Shown: piece by piece, positions 7,108 through 15,902 of the stretch
Layout: every line of letters starts with the position of its first letter
Position numbering within the stretch: position 1 is the first letter of the stretch
Assembly (NCBI RefSeq): GCF_029193575.1
Contig: NZ_JARGCS010000037.1
Location: forward strand, 1-64,000
Reading direction: 5' to 3'
Length of the DNA stretch: 64,000 nt
DNA from: Pseudomonas entomophila
GTDB lineage: Bacteria; Pseudomonadota; Gammaproteobacteria; Pseudomonadales; Pseudomonadaceae
Position numbers and translations under genes: made by a program
The notes under the pieces: model-generated
Database searches by the model: none
What the model was told of the DNA's origin: nothing
The model's input: the letters and a program-made list of their open reading frames with translations, nothing else

Positions 7108-8321
7108 GCCTGGCACTGGACGCGCTGCTGCGCCTGCCGGGCCTGGAGGAGATGGCCGTGCGCGCCGGTGCGCGCAACCTGCAGCGGCGCGTGCGCTGGC
7201 CCTACGTGGCGGAGAACGAGGGCATCGCCGAGTGGGTGATGGGCGGCGAGCTGGTGTTCGTCACCGGCATCAACCACCCGCGCGGCGAGGCCAACCTGCT
7301 GAGCCTGGTGGACGACGGCGACGCCATCGGCATCGCCGGGCTGGTGATCCTCACCGGTGGCACGTTCATCCAGCGCATCCCGCCGGCGGTGATCGCCCGC
7401 GCCGAGCAGCTCGGTCTGCCGCTGATCGAGCAGCCCTACGCGCTGAAGATGGTGGTGGTCACCCACCTGATCGGCACGGCGTTGGTGCAGATGAGCCAGG
7501 TGCGCCGTTCGCGTCACGACATCCTTGGCCAGTTGCTGACCGGCGACTACCCGAGCCTGGCCATTGCCCGCCAGCGCGCGGCGCACCTGCAGCTTGAGCT
7601 GGACGCGCCACGGCGCTTGGTGGCGCTGCGTCTGTCGGCGCTCGACGGAGTGTTCGAGCGGCATGGCCCGGCCCAGGCCGAGCGCGTCTGGCAAGGCACC
7701 CGCCAGGCGCTGGAGGACCACCTCGAAGCCTGGTGCCGTGACGTGCCGGGCGCGGTGCTGGCGCAGTTGCCGGGCGACCTGTTCGTCCTGCTGCTGGCCG
7801 ACACCGCCGACCTGCGCCCGACACTGGCGGGCCTGTACCGCCAACTGCGCGAGGCGGTGGGGGAGATGGGCCTGTTCATGGGCCTGTCGACCCTGGCCGA
7901 AGACTGCGCCCACTACCGCCAGGCGCTGAATGAGGCGCGCCAGGCCCTGGAAGTGGCCCAATACCTACGCCCGGCCAGCGGGCTGTGCGACTTCGGCGAA
8001 CTCGGTGTGCTGCGCCTGTTGCAGGGCATCGCCGACCGCTCGCTGATCGACACCTTCGTCGCCCAGACCCTCGGCCCGCTGATCGAACACGGGCGCAAGC
8101 ACCCCCACGCCCTGCTGCACACCCTCGACGCCCTGCTCAAGGAAAACGGCAATGGCGGCAAGGCTGGGCAGCGCCTGGGGCTGCACCGTAATACCATCAA
8201 TCAACGCATGCGCCGCATCGAGCAGTTGAGCGGACAATCGCTCGATGACCCGCTGTTTCGCATGAACGCTGCGGTCGCGCTGCTGATCTGGCGCATGACC
8301 GAAATCCACGGCAAGGAGTAG
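7104..8321 (+). CDS. PucR-family transcriptional regulator
   Basis: The GTG at 7104 overlaps the codB stop, giving 405 residues. The N-terminal about 125 residues (LLRLPGLEEMAVRAGARNL to the LGLPLIEQPY region) match the PucR ligand-sensing domain. The C-terminus (LLHTLDALLKENGNGGKAG to LGLHRNTINQRMRRIEQL) is the HTH_30 winged-helix module of PucR/CdaR regulators. Its place between codB and codA predicts control of cytosine or pyrimidine use, probably responding to an intermediate. Whether it activates or represses cannot be told. An operator candidate is the palindrome at 5726-5738. Confidence 0.88.
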   Translation: MSLALDALLRLPGLEEMAVRAGARNLQRRVRWPYVAENEGIAEWVMGGELVFVTGINHPRGEANLLSLVDDGDAIGIAGLVILTGGTFIQRIPPAVIARAEQLGLPLIEQPYALKMVVVTHLIGTALVQMSQVRRSRHDILGQLLTGDYPSLAIARQRAAHLQLELDAPRRLVALRLSALDGVFERHGPAQAERVWQGTRQALEDHLEAWCRDVPGAVLAQLPGDLFVLLLADTADLRPTLAGLYRQLREAVGEMGLFMGLSTLAEDCAHYRQALNEARQALEVAQYLRPASGLCDFGELGVLRLLQGIADRSLIDTFVAQTLGPLIEHGRKHPHALLHTLDALLKENGNGGKAGQRLGLHRNTINQRMRRIEQLSGQSLDDPLFRMNAAVALLIWRMTEIHGKE

Positions 8322-8325
8322 ACCC

Positions 8326-9567
8326 ATGAACGTCATCAACGCACGCCTGCGCGGCAAGGAAGGCCTGTACCGCATCGCGCTGCACGGCGAGCGCATCGCC
8401 GCCATCGACCTGCAAGCCGGCCCGGCCACGCCCGCCAGCGCCGACGATATCGACGCCGCGCAGAACCTGGTGATTCCTCCCTTCATCGAGCCGCACATCC
8501 ATCTCGACGCCACCCTCACGGCCGGCGAGCCGCGCTGGAACATGAGCGGCACCCTGTTCGAGGGCATCGAGTGCTGGGCCGAGCGCAAGGCGCTGACCAC
8601 CCACGAAGACATCAAGGTCCGCGCGAAGAAGACCATTGGCATGTTGGTGGACCATGGCATCCAGTTCGTGCGCACCCACGTCGACGTCACCGACCCGAGC
8701 CTGACCGCGCTCAAGGCCATGGTCGAGGTGCGCGAGGAGGTGCGCCACCTGGTCGACTTGCAGATCGTCGCCTTTCCCCAGGAGGGCATCGAGTCCTACG
8801 CCAATGGCCGCGCGTTGATGACCGAGGCGGTGGCCATCGGCGCCGACGTGGTCGGCGGCATCCCGCATTTCGAGAACACCCGCGACCAAGGCGTGGCCTC
8901 GGTGAAGTTCCTCATGGACCTGGCCGAGCGCACCGGCTGCCTGGTGGACGTGCACTGCGACGAGACCGACGACGCGCAGTCGCGTTTCCTCGAAGTGCTG
9001 GCCGAGGAGGCGCGGGTGCGTGGCATGGGCGCGCGGGTCACCGCCAGCCATACCGTGGCCATGGGCTCCTACGACAACGCCTACTGCTACAAGCTGTTCC
9101 GCCTGCTGAAACTGTCAGGCATCAACTTCGTGTCGTGCCCGACCGAGAGCATCCATTTGCAGGGGCGCTTCGACAACTTCCCCAAGCGTCGGGGTGTGAC
9201 GCGGGTGGCCGAGCTGGACCGCGCGGGGTTGAACGTGTGCTTCGGCCAGGACTCGATCGTCGACCCGTGGTACCCGTTGGGCAACGGTAATATCCTGCGC
9301 ATCCTCGAGGCGGGGCTGCATATCTGCCACATGCTGGGTTACGAGGACATTCAACGTTCGCTGGACCTGATCACCGACAACAGCGCGCGCACGCTGAACC
9401 TGGGTGAGCGTTACGGTCTGGAGGTTGGGCGACCTGCGAACCTGCTGGTGCTGTCGGCGCCGGATGACTACGAGATGGTGCGCAGCCAGGGGCATGCGCT
9501 GGTGTCGGTGCGGGGGGGCAAGGTGTTGATGCGGCGCACGCCGGCGCAGGTTGAGCGGTTCGCCTGA
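8326..9567 (+). CDS. codA: Cytosine deaminase CodA
   Basis: A 413-residue amidohydrolase that converts cytosine to uracil and ammonia. The metal and catalytic residues are all present: EPHIHLD (His57, His59), VDVHCDE (His210, Glu213), ASHT (His242) and CFGQDS (Asp309). Each lies exactly four residues before the E. coli CodA equivalents (61, 63, 214, 217, 246, 313). It begins 5 bp after the regulator stop and is the last gene of the codB-pucR-codA operon. The enzyme is cytosolic. It provides nitrogen and pyrimidine salvage; uracil would feed Upp, which is not in the window. Confidence 0.95.
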   Translation: MNVINARLRGKEGLYRIALHGERIAAIDLQAGPATPASADDIDAAQNLVIPPFIEPHIHLDATLTAGEPRWNMSGTLFEGIECWAERKALTTHEDIKVRAKKTIGMLVDHGIQFVRTHVDVTDPSLTALKAMVEVREEVRHLVDLQIVAFPQEGIESYANGRALMTEAVAIGADVVGGIPHFENTRDQGVASVKFLMDLAERTGCLVDVHCDETDDAQSRFLEVLAEEARVRGMGARVTASHTVAMGSYDNAYCYKLFRLLKLSGINFVSCPTESIHLQGRFDNFPKRRGVTRVAELDRAGLNVCFGQDSIVDPWYPLGNGNILRILEAGLHICHMLGYEDIQRSLDLITDNSARTLNLGERYGLEVGRPANLLVLSAPDDYEMVRSQGHALVSVRGGKVLMRRTPAQVERFA

Positions 9568-9580
9568 TACAAGGGGGCAT

Positions 9581-9608
9581 GCCGGCCCTATCGCGGGGCA
9601 GGGTCGGC
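9581..9608. repeat. Single REP fragment
   Basis: GCCGGCCCTATCGCGGGGCA is a solitary half of the REP family, between the convergent codA and the Lrp pseudogene. Confidence 0.7.
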
Positions 9609-9625
9609 ATAACCACCACACTTAT

Positions 9626-10112
9626 TCAACCAGCAACGCCACCCGCCGCCTGCGGCAAATGCCCCAGGGGCAACCCGGACTGCTCTTTCACCGCTGCGAT
9701 CGCGAAATTGCTGCGGATATCACTCACGCCCGGCAACTTCAACAGCGCCTCCATCAGAAACCGCTCATACGCGCGCAAGTCCGGCACTACGACCTGCAAC
9801 AGAAAGTCCGACTCCCCCGACACCAGATGGCAAGACACCACCTCGTTCAGTTCGATCACCGCCTGGCGAAACGCGGTGGACGACGCATCGCTGTGCCGCT
9901 CCACCTTCACCCCGACGAACACCGTCAAGCCCAAGCCGATGCCATCGCGGTCGAGCTGGGCATGGTAGCCACGGATCAACCCTGCCTCTTCCAGCAGGCG
10001 CACGCGGCGCAGACAGGGGGAGGGCGACAGGCCGACTTCCTCGGCCAGTTGCACGTTGGTCAGGCGGCCATCGCGCGGCGAGGATGCGACGGTCGAGGTT
10101 ATCGAGTTTCAT
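9626..10112 (-). pseudogene. Lrp/AsnC-family regulator, frameshifted near its N-terminus
   Basis: The true N-terminus MKLDNLDRRILAA starts at 10112. The conserved continuation (DGRLTNVQLAEEVGLSPSPC, then the ligand-binding domain YHAQLDRDGIGLGLTVFVGVK to the end) is in another frame. Comparison with the normal Lrp helix-turn-helix suggests loss of about 8 bp (the equivalent of LQR) at a GCGC repeat near 10078. A GTG at 10054 could restart a 142-residue product, but it would lack the first helix of the DNA-binding domain. It faces a truncated exporter gene; such regulators commonly control an adjacent exporter, so both partners seem to be decaying. Confidence 0.8.
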
Positions 10113-10352
10113 GATTGGCATCTTTCGAGTTAATGGAGGTAATGATTGGCGCGATATGCCAATAAATCGTGCTTGTGTAGCGCACTACGCAACGCGTCCA
10201 CGCGCCACCCTCGGTAAGCTGTTTCGCACCTGTTGTTCAGCCGGCGCAGAGGCGGATATGGCGAATCTTGAGTTGTTCATCGGTGCATTGAATCGCGGTG
10301 TACCTGGTGCCCTGTCCGGACATGGTGCTGGTGTTGCAAACCTCCACTGGAC

Positions 10353-10820
10353 ATGCTCTGGTTCAAGGCCGTGTTCGGCACGCTGCTGGTGCTGTGGTGC
10401 CCGTTGATGCTGCTGGCGCTGCGCTTGCCGCGCCTGCGGGCCGGGCGCCTGGCCGATGGCGCGGTGGGGCTGGTCGGTGGGGCGCTGGGGGGCATCGGCG
10501 GTTTCACCGGCACCGTGCCGACCCTATGGTGCACCCTGCGTGGCTTCGACCGTGATACCCAGCGCGCGGTGATCCAGAACTTCAACCTGTCGATGCTCAT
10601 GGTCACCCTGCTCACCTACCTCGGTACCGGGCTGGTGGGCGCCGAGCTGCTGCCATCGCTGGGCGTGGTGGCGCTGGCGATGGCCCTGCCGACCTTGTTG
10701 GGCACGCGGGTGTACCTGGGGATCAGCGAGCTGGCCTTCCGCCGCGTGGTGCTCGGGCTGCTGACGTTGTCCGGGGTGGCGATGTTGGTGGCGTCGGTGC
10801 CGGTGCTGCTCCACAGGTAG
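10353..10820 (+). pseudogene. TauE/SafE-family exporter, N-terminal half missing
   Basis: The 155-residue product (MLWFKAVFGTLLVLWCPLML to LLTLSGVAMLVASV) is the C-terminal half of a TauE/SafE membrane permease, normally about 250 residues. It includes the second conserved GGxxGGxGGFTGTxPT-like repeat (VGGALGGIGGFTGTVPT). Family-like sequence already begins at Leu-Asp before the ATG (10347), but upstream codons (CWCCKPP) are not permease. About 100 residues with the first half-repeat are therefore lost. It is divergent from the broken Lrp-type regulator. The protein is unlikely to work. Confidence 0.8.
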
Positions 10821-10916
10821 CGACGGGAGGGAGCGCGTGTAGTATCAATTTGATACTATTTCCTAAAGGCCATCCTGCGGGGCGTGGCCTAGACCTGCCG
10901 GTAAAGGAGTTGCCGC

Positions 10917-11951
10917 GTGACGTTGTATGAATCCATCGTGTTGGAGATCGAGCAGGGGCAACTGCCCAGGACGCTGCGAGCGACCGACCTGCTCACGGTA
11001 CAGCGCAAAGTGCTGCGTGAGGGGAGCGAGTGCTTTCGCGTCGGGTTCGATTTCTATAGCGACAAGACCATTCGCTCTGAGTTCAGCAATCATGAGCAGG
11101 GCACCGGCTTTAATGTCCGCGCCGGTCGTGCGCCGCGATATGTCAGGCTGGAGCGCGGGTGTTACCAAGTGTTCGCTCTGACTGAGGACGACGAGTACCT
11201 GGGCGCGGCTCCGGCGATGACTCCGCCCGCACCTTGGCCGGCCAACCTCGGTCTTGAGGCGCGAATGGCCTGGTACCTGGCGCAGCAGCCATTTCAGATT
11301 CACGACCGCAAACACCGTCGGCTTCATCCCCCGCAGCCCGTGACTGGTTTGCAGAAACGCCTCGACGCCTACTTCTGGCCCGGCGTGCACGACAACTACA
11401 AGATCAATGCCGCGAAATTGAGTGGGTACGTCAGCGACGCCTGCCGCTATGCCTCCGACATGCAGCGGCATAAGGCCCAGATCTACACGCTGTTTGACGC
11501 GATCTGCGGTTGGGGTGGCGTTCGCGTACCCACGAGCGATCCTGACGTGGTGGTCGGGAATCTTGGCTTGGCAGCCAAAATGAACCGCCACCAACCCGCG
11601 AGCATGAACAGCGCCTGGACCAAGCTCTACGCCATGTTCTACCCCTCGGACTTCCTGATTTTCGACTCGCGCGTGGCCACCGCCTTCGTGTCGATCGCCG
11701 AAGCGGTCATGAGCGATGACGAACTGCTTCAGTTCCAGAGCCGTTACCCGGCCCTGGGGCGTGTCACCGGGCGAGGCGGCACGCGGCCCCGCGCCACCCG
11801 CGTGCGTTGGCGCAACGGCTACGCCTGCTGGCGGGCGCAGTTGGACGCCAATGCGCTCGGTCAGAAGATGCTCGATGCGATCAACGCGCAGGCCGATCAG
11901 CAGTACACGCTGCGCGAACTCGAGGCGATGTTGTTCATGGAAGGTTATTGA
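10917..11951 (+). CDS. Unrecognised protein (344 aa), first of an orphan two-gene cassette
   Basis: GTG start at 10917 with AAAGGAG seven bases upstream. The protein is soluble, with no signal peptide. The N-terminal about 100 residues are beta-rich. After a Pro-rich hinge (TPPAPWPANLGLEARMAWYL) comes a helical C-terminal half containing SAWTKLYAMFYPSDFLIFDSRVA. The W-x-K...P...DSRVA pattern resembles the end of helical DNA-glycosylase-like or restriction-associated proteins, but I cannot name a family. It is followed 30 bp later by a possible nuclease gene on the same strand, so a paired role is plausible. Base composition is slightly less GC-biased than the neighbours. Confidence 0.6.
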   Translation: MTLYESIVLEIEQGQLPRTLRATDLLTVQRKVLREGSECFRVGFDFYSDKTIRSEFSNHEQGTGFNVRAGRAPRYVRLERGCYQVFALTEDDEYLGAAPAMTPPAPWPANLGLEARMAWYLAQQPFQIHDRKHRRLHPPQPVTGLQKRLDAYFWPGVHDNYKINAAKLSGYVSDACRYASDMQRHKAQIYTLFDAICGWGGVRVPTSDPDVVVGNLGLAAKMNRHQPASMNSAWTKLYAMFYPSDFLIFDSRVATAFVSIAEAVMSDDELLQFQSRYPALGRVTGRGGTRPRATRVRWRNGYACWRAQLDANALGQKMLDAINAQADQQYTLRELEAMLFMEGY

Positions 11952-11981
11952 GGGGCACCGCTTCACTGAGAACGTCCTCGG

Positions 11982-12536
11982 ATGCGAGGCATGATCGAAT
12001 CATTCACCCAGCAGGGCGCTACCTTGGATATTCAGCGATTTGCCAACGTCTTGCGTGAGCACTTTGCCTCGAGGGCACGCACCATCACTCGTTTTGCCGG
12101 TACCGGTTACTCGTTCGAGGAGTGGTTGAATTGGGAGTTGTTCGACGCCTTTACCGCGCGTGGGTTCGACTGCCATCCCAAGCCGGCCTACAGGAAAGTG
12201 ATCGGCTTTTACGAGATCGCGGCCCTCGCCGACCTGGGGGTGCGTGGCGAAAACGGTGATTACTGGTTGGTCGAAGTGGCCCTGGTGCATGGCTACACCC
12301 TCGACAAATGGCGAGACAAGCTCGTCCGTGACCGGAGCAAGCTGGAGGCGGCGACGGGCCAGGGTGTGCGTCGCCTGCAACTGGTGTTCAGTTGCAGCGA
12401 TGCCGAACAGGCACTGGATAAACAGTGGGCATACTGGTTCGAGGCGGTGCCGTTCTGGACCCAGCAAAACGTTCAGGTGTGCCTGTCCGACGGTCTCGAA
12501 GGGGAAGTGCACATGAAACTCTGGGAAGTGGGTTGA
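11982..12536 (+). CDS. Unrecognised protein with possible PD-(D/E)XK-like nuclease fold (184 aa)
   Basis: Start at 11982 (MRGMIESF); an in-frame ATG at 11991 is equally possible. The central part reads FEEWLNWELFDAFTARGFD, then EIAALADLGV, then DYWLVEVALVHGY and WRDKLVRDRSKLE. An acidic residue in a helix, then Asp at the start of a strand, then Glu in a following strand (WLVEV) with Lys residues in the next helix is the order seen in PD-(D/E)XK nucleases, but the canonical ExK is not present (ExA). No family name can be given. It probably forms an operon with the gene upstream. Confidence 0.55.
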   Translation: MRGMIESFTQQGATLDIQRFANVLREHFASRARTITRFAGTGYSFEEWLNWELFDAFTARGFDCHPKPAYRKVIGFYEIAALADLGVRGENGDYWLVEVALVHGYTLDKWRDKLVRDRSKLEAATGQGVRRLQLVFSCSDAEQALDKQWAYWFEAVPFWTQQNVQVCLSDGLEGEVHMKLWEVG

Positions 12537-12625
12537 GCCACCGCCCTGTGCTTGCCTCGGCCCGATTAACTTGGCACGCTTGGCCCCGGTCTTTCACCCC
12601 TGACGCGAAACAAGGAACCGCCAAG

Positions 12626-13339
12626 GTGAGTTGGGAAAAAGTCGGTAAAGCCCTTGCGGGCGTGCTGGTCGTCGTTGCCGCCGGGTTCGCGCTGCATGCG
12701 CTGTGGAAGGACGACGCCAAGCTCGAGGCGCACCTGTCCTACGAATACCTGACCTACCCCAGCCAGTTCAGCGAGCGCATCAGCCAGGCCAACGACCAGC
12801 TCAAGTACGAGCGCCTGCACGCCGGTATCGAGGCCATCGCCCAGGGCGCGTTGGGCCATGAGCAGGTCGACAAGCTGGTCAACCTCGCCCAGGCGCCGTA
12901 CCTGCAACTGTTCGCCAAGCCATTCGAGGCGGGGCTGGTGGACCACCGCACCGGGCTGGTGATCAGCCTGCACAACCATGGCGACACACCAGTCAAGGAC
13001 GTGCACATCCGCCTGCCGGCCCGTGGCCTGGTGCAGGTGCGCGACGATGCCGGCAACGATCGCATTCCCGAAGCGACCACCAACCTTATCGATATTCCCA
13101 CCATCACCCCGGGCGGGGCGTGCAAGGTGTGGGTGTATTTCGACGCGGACTACTCGCAGATCAAGCAGGGCGGCATCAGCATCGTGCATGCCGATGGCAA
13201 GGCGGATGTGCAGGTGTTGCGGCAGGTGATGGGGTTCCAGGCGCTGGTGGCGCGGTATGCGCAGGTGCTGGTGGGGTTGCTGGTGGTACTGGGTGGGGCT
13301 GTTTTCGTTTTGGGCTGGCGTCTGCGCGCGGTTCGTTAG
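12626..13339 (+). CDS. Membrane-anchored protein of unknown function (237 aa)
   Basis: A GTG at 12626 preceded by AAGGA is preferred over a longer upstream frame overlapping the previous gene. A single N-terminal membrane segment (ALAGVLVVVAAGFALHALW, residues 9-27) is followed by a periplasmic domain. That domain is helical to about residue 100 and beta-rich after it (GLVISLHNHGDTPVKDVHIRLP, an immunoglobulin-like pattern). A second membrane segment near the C-terminus (VLVGLLVVLGGAVFVLGW) ends with a short basic tail. No family is recognised. It is followed by a hairpin terminator. Confidence 0.6.
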   Translation: MSWEKVGKALAGVLVVVAAGFALHALWKDDAKLEAHLSYEYLTYPSQFSERISQANDQLKYERLHAGIEAIAQGALGHEQVDKLVNLAQAPYLQLFAKPFEAGLVDHRTGLVISLHNHGDTPVKDVHIRLPARGLVQVRDDAGNDRIPEATTNLIDIPTITPGGACKVWVYFDADYSQIKQGGISIVHADGKADVQVLRQVMGFQALVARYAQVLVGLLVVLGGAVFVLGWRLRAVR

Positions 13340-13355
13340 GCTCTGTGTCTCGAGG

Positions 13356-13386
13356 ACGGCGGCGTCCCGCGATGGGTCGCCGCCGT
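13356..13386. terminator. Hairpin between convergent genes
   Basis: ACGGCGGCG (13356-13364) pairs perfectly with CGCCGCCGT (13378-13386). It lies between the convergent genes ending at 13339 and 13394 and may act in both directions; there is no T run. Confidence 0.5.
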
Positions 13387-13393
13387 AACCGGA

Positions 13394-14179
13394 TCAGAAC
13401 GTCCCCGGATACGCCCCGCCATCGATCAACAGGTTCTGCCCCGTCACATACCCCGCATGCGCACTGCACAGGAACGCGCAATACGCCCCGAACTCCTGCG
13501 CACTGCCGAAGCGCGCCGCCGGAATCGCCTGGCGCCGCGCCTGGGTGGTCGCCTCGATGTCGCCGCTGGCCTGGCTGGCCGCCTGTAGCGTCTTCTGCAA
13601 CCGCGCCGTGTCGAACGCCCCTGGCAGCAGGTTGTTCAGCGTCACATTACGCCCAGCCAGGCGCCGCTGGCGCGCGAGCCCGGCGATGAACCCGGTGAGG
13701 CCGCTACGCGCACCGTTGGACAAACCCAGTGCATCGATCGGTGCCTTCACCGCCCCGGAAGTGATATTCACCACCCGCCCGAAGCCGCGCTCGGCCATGC
13801 CATCGACCACTGCCTTGATCAGCTCGATGGGCGTCAGCATGTTGGCGTCCAGCGCCTTGAGCCAGTCTTCCCGGTCCCAGTCGCGGAAGTCGCCGGGCGG
13901 CGGGCCGCCGGCGTTGTTGACCAGGATGTCGACCTGCGGGGCGGCGGCCAGCAGCGCCTGGCGCACTTCGGCGGTGGCCACGTCGCCGACCACCGTGCGC
14001 ACCTCGATGGCCGGGAAGGTCGTACGCAGTTGCGTGGCGGCCTGCTCCAGCGTCTGCGCGCCTCGGGCGTTGATCACCAGGTTCACACCTTCGTTGGCCA
14101 GCGCTTCGGCGCAGCCCAGGCCCAGGCCCTGGCTGGCGGCGCAGACGATGGCCCAACGGCCTTTGATGCCTAGATCCAT
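13394..14179 (-). CDS. SDR-family oxidoreductase lacking the catalytic Tyr/Lys
   Basis: A Rossmann-fold protein of 261 residues: MDLGIKGRWAIVCAASQGLG gives a GxxxGxG-type nucleotide site, NARG follows and LVNNAGGPPPG is the NNAG motif. Where classical SDRs have YxxxK, this protein reads LGLSNGARSGLTGF, so the Tyr and Lys are replaced. This matches the BKR-like SDR subgroup known to lack the standard active site. Substrate is unknown. The start at 14179 is chosen because the upstream extension is low-complexity. The gene lies 37 bp after the thioesterase stop on the same strand, suggesting co-transcription. Confidence 0.85.
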   Translation of the reverse strand: MDLGIKGRWAIVCAASQGLGLGCAEALANEGVNLVINARGAQTLEQAATQLRTTFPAIEVRTVVGDVATAEVRQALLAAAPQVDILVNNAGGPPPGDFRDWDREDWLKALDANMLTPIELIKAVVDGMAERGFGRVVNITSGAVKAPIDALGLSNGARSGLTGFIAGLARQRRLAGRNVTLNNLLPGAFDTARLQKTLQAASQASGDIEATTQARRQAIPAARFGSAQEFGAYCAFLCSAHAGYVTGQNLLIDGGAYPGTF

Positions 14180-14216
14180 GTCGGTTTCCAGTTTGTGTAG
14201 AGATGTCTTGGTCGTA

Positions 14217-14666
14217 TCACGGTATGGGCCAATCGGCATGCTCCGGCCTGTAGATGACCTTGTAGGTCGCCTTGGCGGTGGCCAGGATGTTCTCCTGTTC
14301 ATCCATCAACACGCCGGTGGTGTAACGATATTGTCGGACGCTCCTGATGACCTGGCCATGGCCAATGATTGATCCCGGCAGGGCCGGCTTGATGAAGCGG
14401 GTTTCGATCTTCGTGCTCACCGCCACATACTCGTGCTTGAGCAGGGCCAACACCGCAGGCCCCATGCAGTCATCCAGCATGGCGGTCAGCATACCGCCAT
14501 GGATGAAGCCCAAGGGAGTGGTCAGTGCCTTGCCGGCCTTGAAAAGGACTTCCACCTGACGCTTGTGTTGGTCGAACAGGATGAATTTCCAACCGAGCAA
14601 CGCGGTAGCGTCCGGCACTGGACGCTCGCCGTTGGCGACCTTCCAGAACAGTGTGTCCTTCTCCAT
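14217..14666 (-). CDS. PaaI-like hotdog thioesterase
   Basis: 149 residues with the hotdog signature GFIHGGMLTAMLDDCMGPAV (residues about 52-71), where HGG and the downstream Asp are typical of PaaI/YbgC thioesterases acting on acyl- or aryl-CoA. The later strand VSTKIETRFIKPALPG matches the second conserved block. The start at 14666 (MEKDTLFW) follows AAGGACA. It is upstream of the SDR in the same direction, so acyl-CoA metabolism is a reasonable joint role. Substrate is not predictable. Confidence 0.85.
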   Translation of the reverse strand: MEKDTLFWKVANGERPVPDATALLGWKFILFDQHKRQVEVLFKAGKALTTPLGFIHGGMLTAMLDDCMGPAVLALLKHEYVAVSTKIETRFIKPALPGSIIGHGQVIRSVRQYRYTTGVLMDEQENILATAKATYKVIYRPEHADWPIP

Positions 14667-14768
14667 GGGTAGTGTCCTTCCGAGCAATGATTTGCGGTTC
14701 AAGAGGGCGCCTGGCGACAGGGCCGGCCCTTGAACCATAGTCCAGGTGTGGAGAACACTCCCGTTCGG

Positions 14769-15704
14769 TCAGCGAATCGCCACCGGGTTGATGTTCACCT
14801 GCGTCGAGCCTTTGTACAACGGTTGCCCCAGCACGAACATGAATTCGAACGCCTGGTCGCGCACCAACGCGCGGGTGTCGATCAGTTCCAGGTTGTAGAT
14901 GCCGCGCTTGGCCAGCATGAACTGGTTGACCGGGAACTCTTCGCCGGTGGGGTTGGGGTACACCTCCGAGGCCCAGGTGTCGCCGCCGAAGGCGACGATG
15001 CCCTGGTCGGCCAGCCACTCGGCAGCGGGCAGGTCGATGCCCGGCTCGGTGGCGAGGAACTGCGCGTTGTCCTTGCCGATCAGCTCTAGCCAGCCAGTGT
15101 TGAACAGGACCACATCGCCCTTGCGCAGGGTAATGCCCTGTTTCTTCAGCACAGCCTTGATGTCCTCGACGGTGAACGCCGTGCCGCCCGGCACGATGGC
15201 CTTGCCGTAGTGGGCGGTCATGTCCAGCACCACGCCCCGGGTGGCCATCGGCGGCACCTTCTCGATGCCCAGCTTGGTCACGCCCTCGACGGTGACGAAG
15301 TCGGCGGCTTTGTTGTCGTTGTAGTAGACGTTGTCGATGCCGATGTGGCCGATGCCGTTGAGCTGGGTGCCCACGCCGGTCCAGCCGTTGACCAGCTCGT
15401 CGTTGAAGGTGAACTTGTTGCGGCCCAGGGTCTGCCCGGCCTGTTCACCGGGCTGGATGTTGTACAGGTGGAAGCTGCGGTGGCGGAACGCGGGCAGGTC
15501 CTTGCTGACCGCTACCGCCAGAGGGTAGGTCTTGCCGGTCTTGATCAACTGCGCGGCCTGTCGGGTCACCTCGGGGGTGAGCAGGTTGGCGGCGCCGATT
15601 TCATCCCGCGGGCCGTAGGCGGACTGCCGCCAGTCGGCGGCCAGGGCGGTTTGGGCGGTGGCCGCGAGGGCGGCGGCGAGCAGCAGGGGTTTGAAGGGGG
15701 TCAT
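14769..15704 (-). CDS. Secreted cyclase-family protein (kynurenine formamidase-like fold)
   Basis: 311 residues with a Sec signal (MTPFKPLLLAAALAATAQTALAA, cleavage after about residue 23). The mature part matches the cyclase family PF04199: NGWTGVGTQLNGIGHIG carries the metal-binding His region (usually H-x-G-T-H-x-D; here the site is altered), and KGDVVLFNTGW plus GDTWASEVYP are the later conserved blocks. The family hydrolyses small cyclic or formamide substrates in a metal-dependent way. Because the first motif departs from HxGTHxD, activity is uncertain. It may be transcribed with the downstream thioesterase and SDR. Confidence 0.8.
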   Translation of the reverse strand: MTPFKPLLLAAALAATAQTALAADWRQSAYGPRDEIGAANLLTPEVTRQAAQLIKTGKTYPLAVAVSKDLPAFRHRSFHLYNIQPGEQAGQTLGRNKFTFNDELVNGWTGVGTQLNGIGHIGIDNVYYNDNKAADFVTVEGVTKLGIEKVPPMATRGVVLDMTAHYGKAIVPGGTAFTVEDIKAVLKKQGITLRKGDVVLFNTGWLELIGKDNAQFLATEPGIDLPAAEWLADQGIVAFGGDTWASEVYPNPTGEEFPVNQFMLAKRGIYNLELIDTRALVRDQAFEFMFVLGQPLYKGSTQVNINPVAIR

Positions 15705-15868
15705 GGAATCTCCTGGAAAAATACGTGTTGGGGAGATTCTGGGCAGAGGGCGCGGCGGGAAAAAGGTAGATGGAGTACAAGGAGTTTTGCCTGCTGGGCA
15801 AGAGCCATGACCCCTCTGCCTGGGATCAAAAGGTGTTTAGCGAAGGCCTTGTCGGTGTGCTAAATAAC

Positions 15869-15884
15869 GACCAGAATATCGGTC
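15869..15884. promoter_or_regulatory. Inverted repeat upstream of the toxin-antitoxin operon
   Basis: GACC-N8-GGTC (15869-15872 with 15881-15884), followed by TTTTTT, ends 18 bases before the antitoxin start. It is in the place expected for autoregulation by an antitoxin, though it could also be a small hairpin. Confidence 0.35.
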
Positions 15885-15902
15885 TTTTTTGAGGGGCTTA
15901 TC

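Noticed and set aside
10298..10555. Plus-strand frame starting MYLVPCPDMVLV as the start of the exporter gene
   Set aside because: It is in a different frame from the TauE/SafE sequence and lacks membrane-segment character after residue 20.
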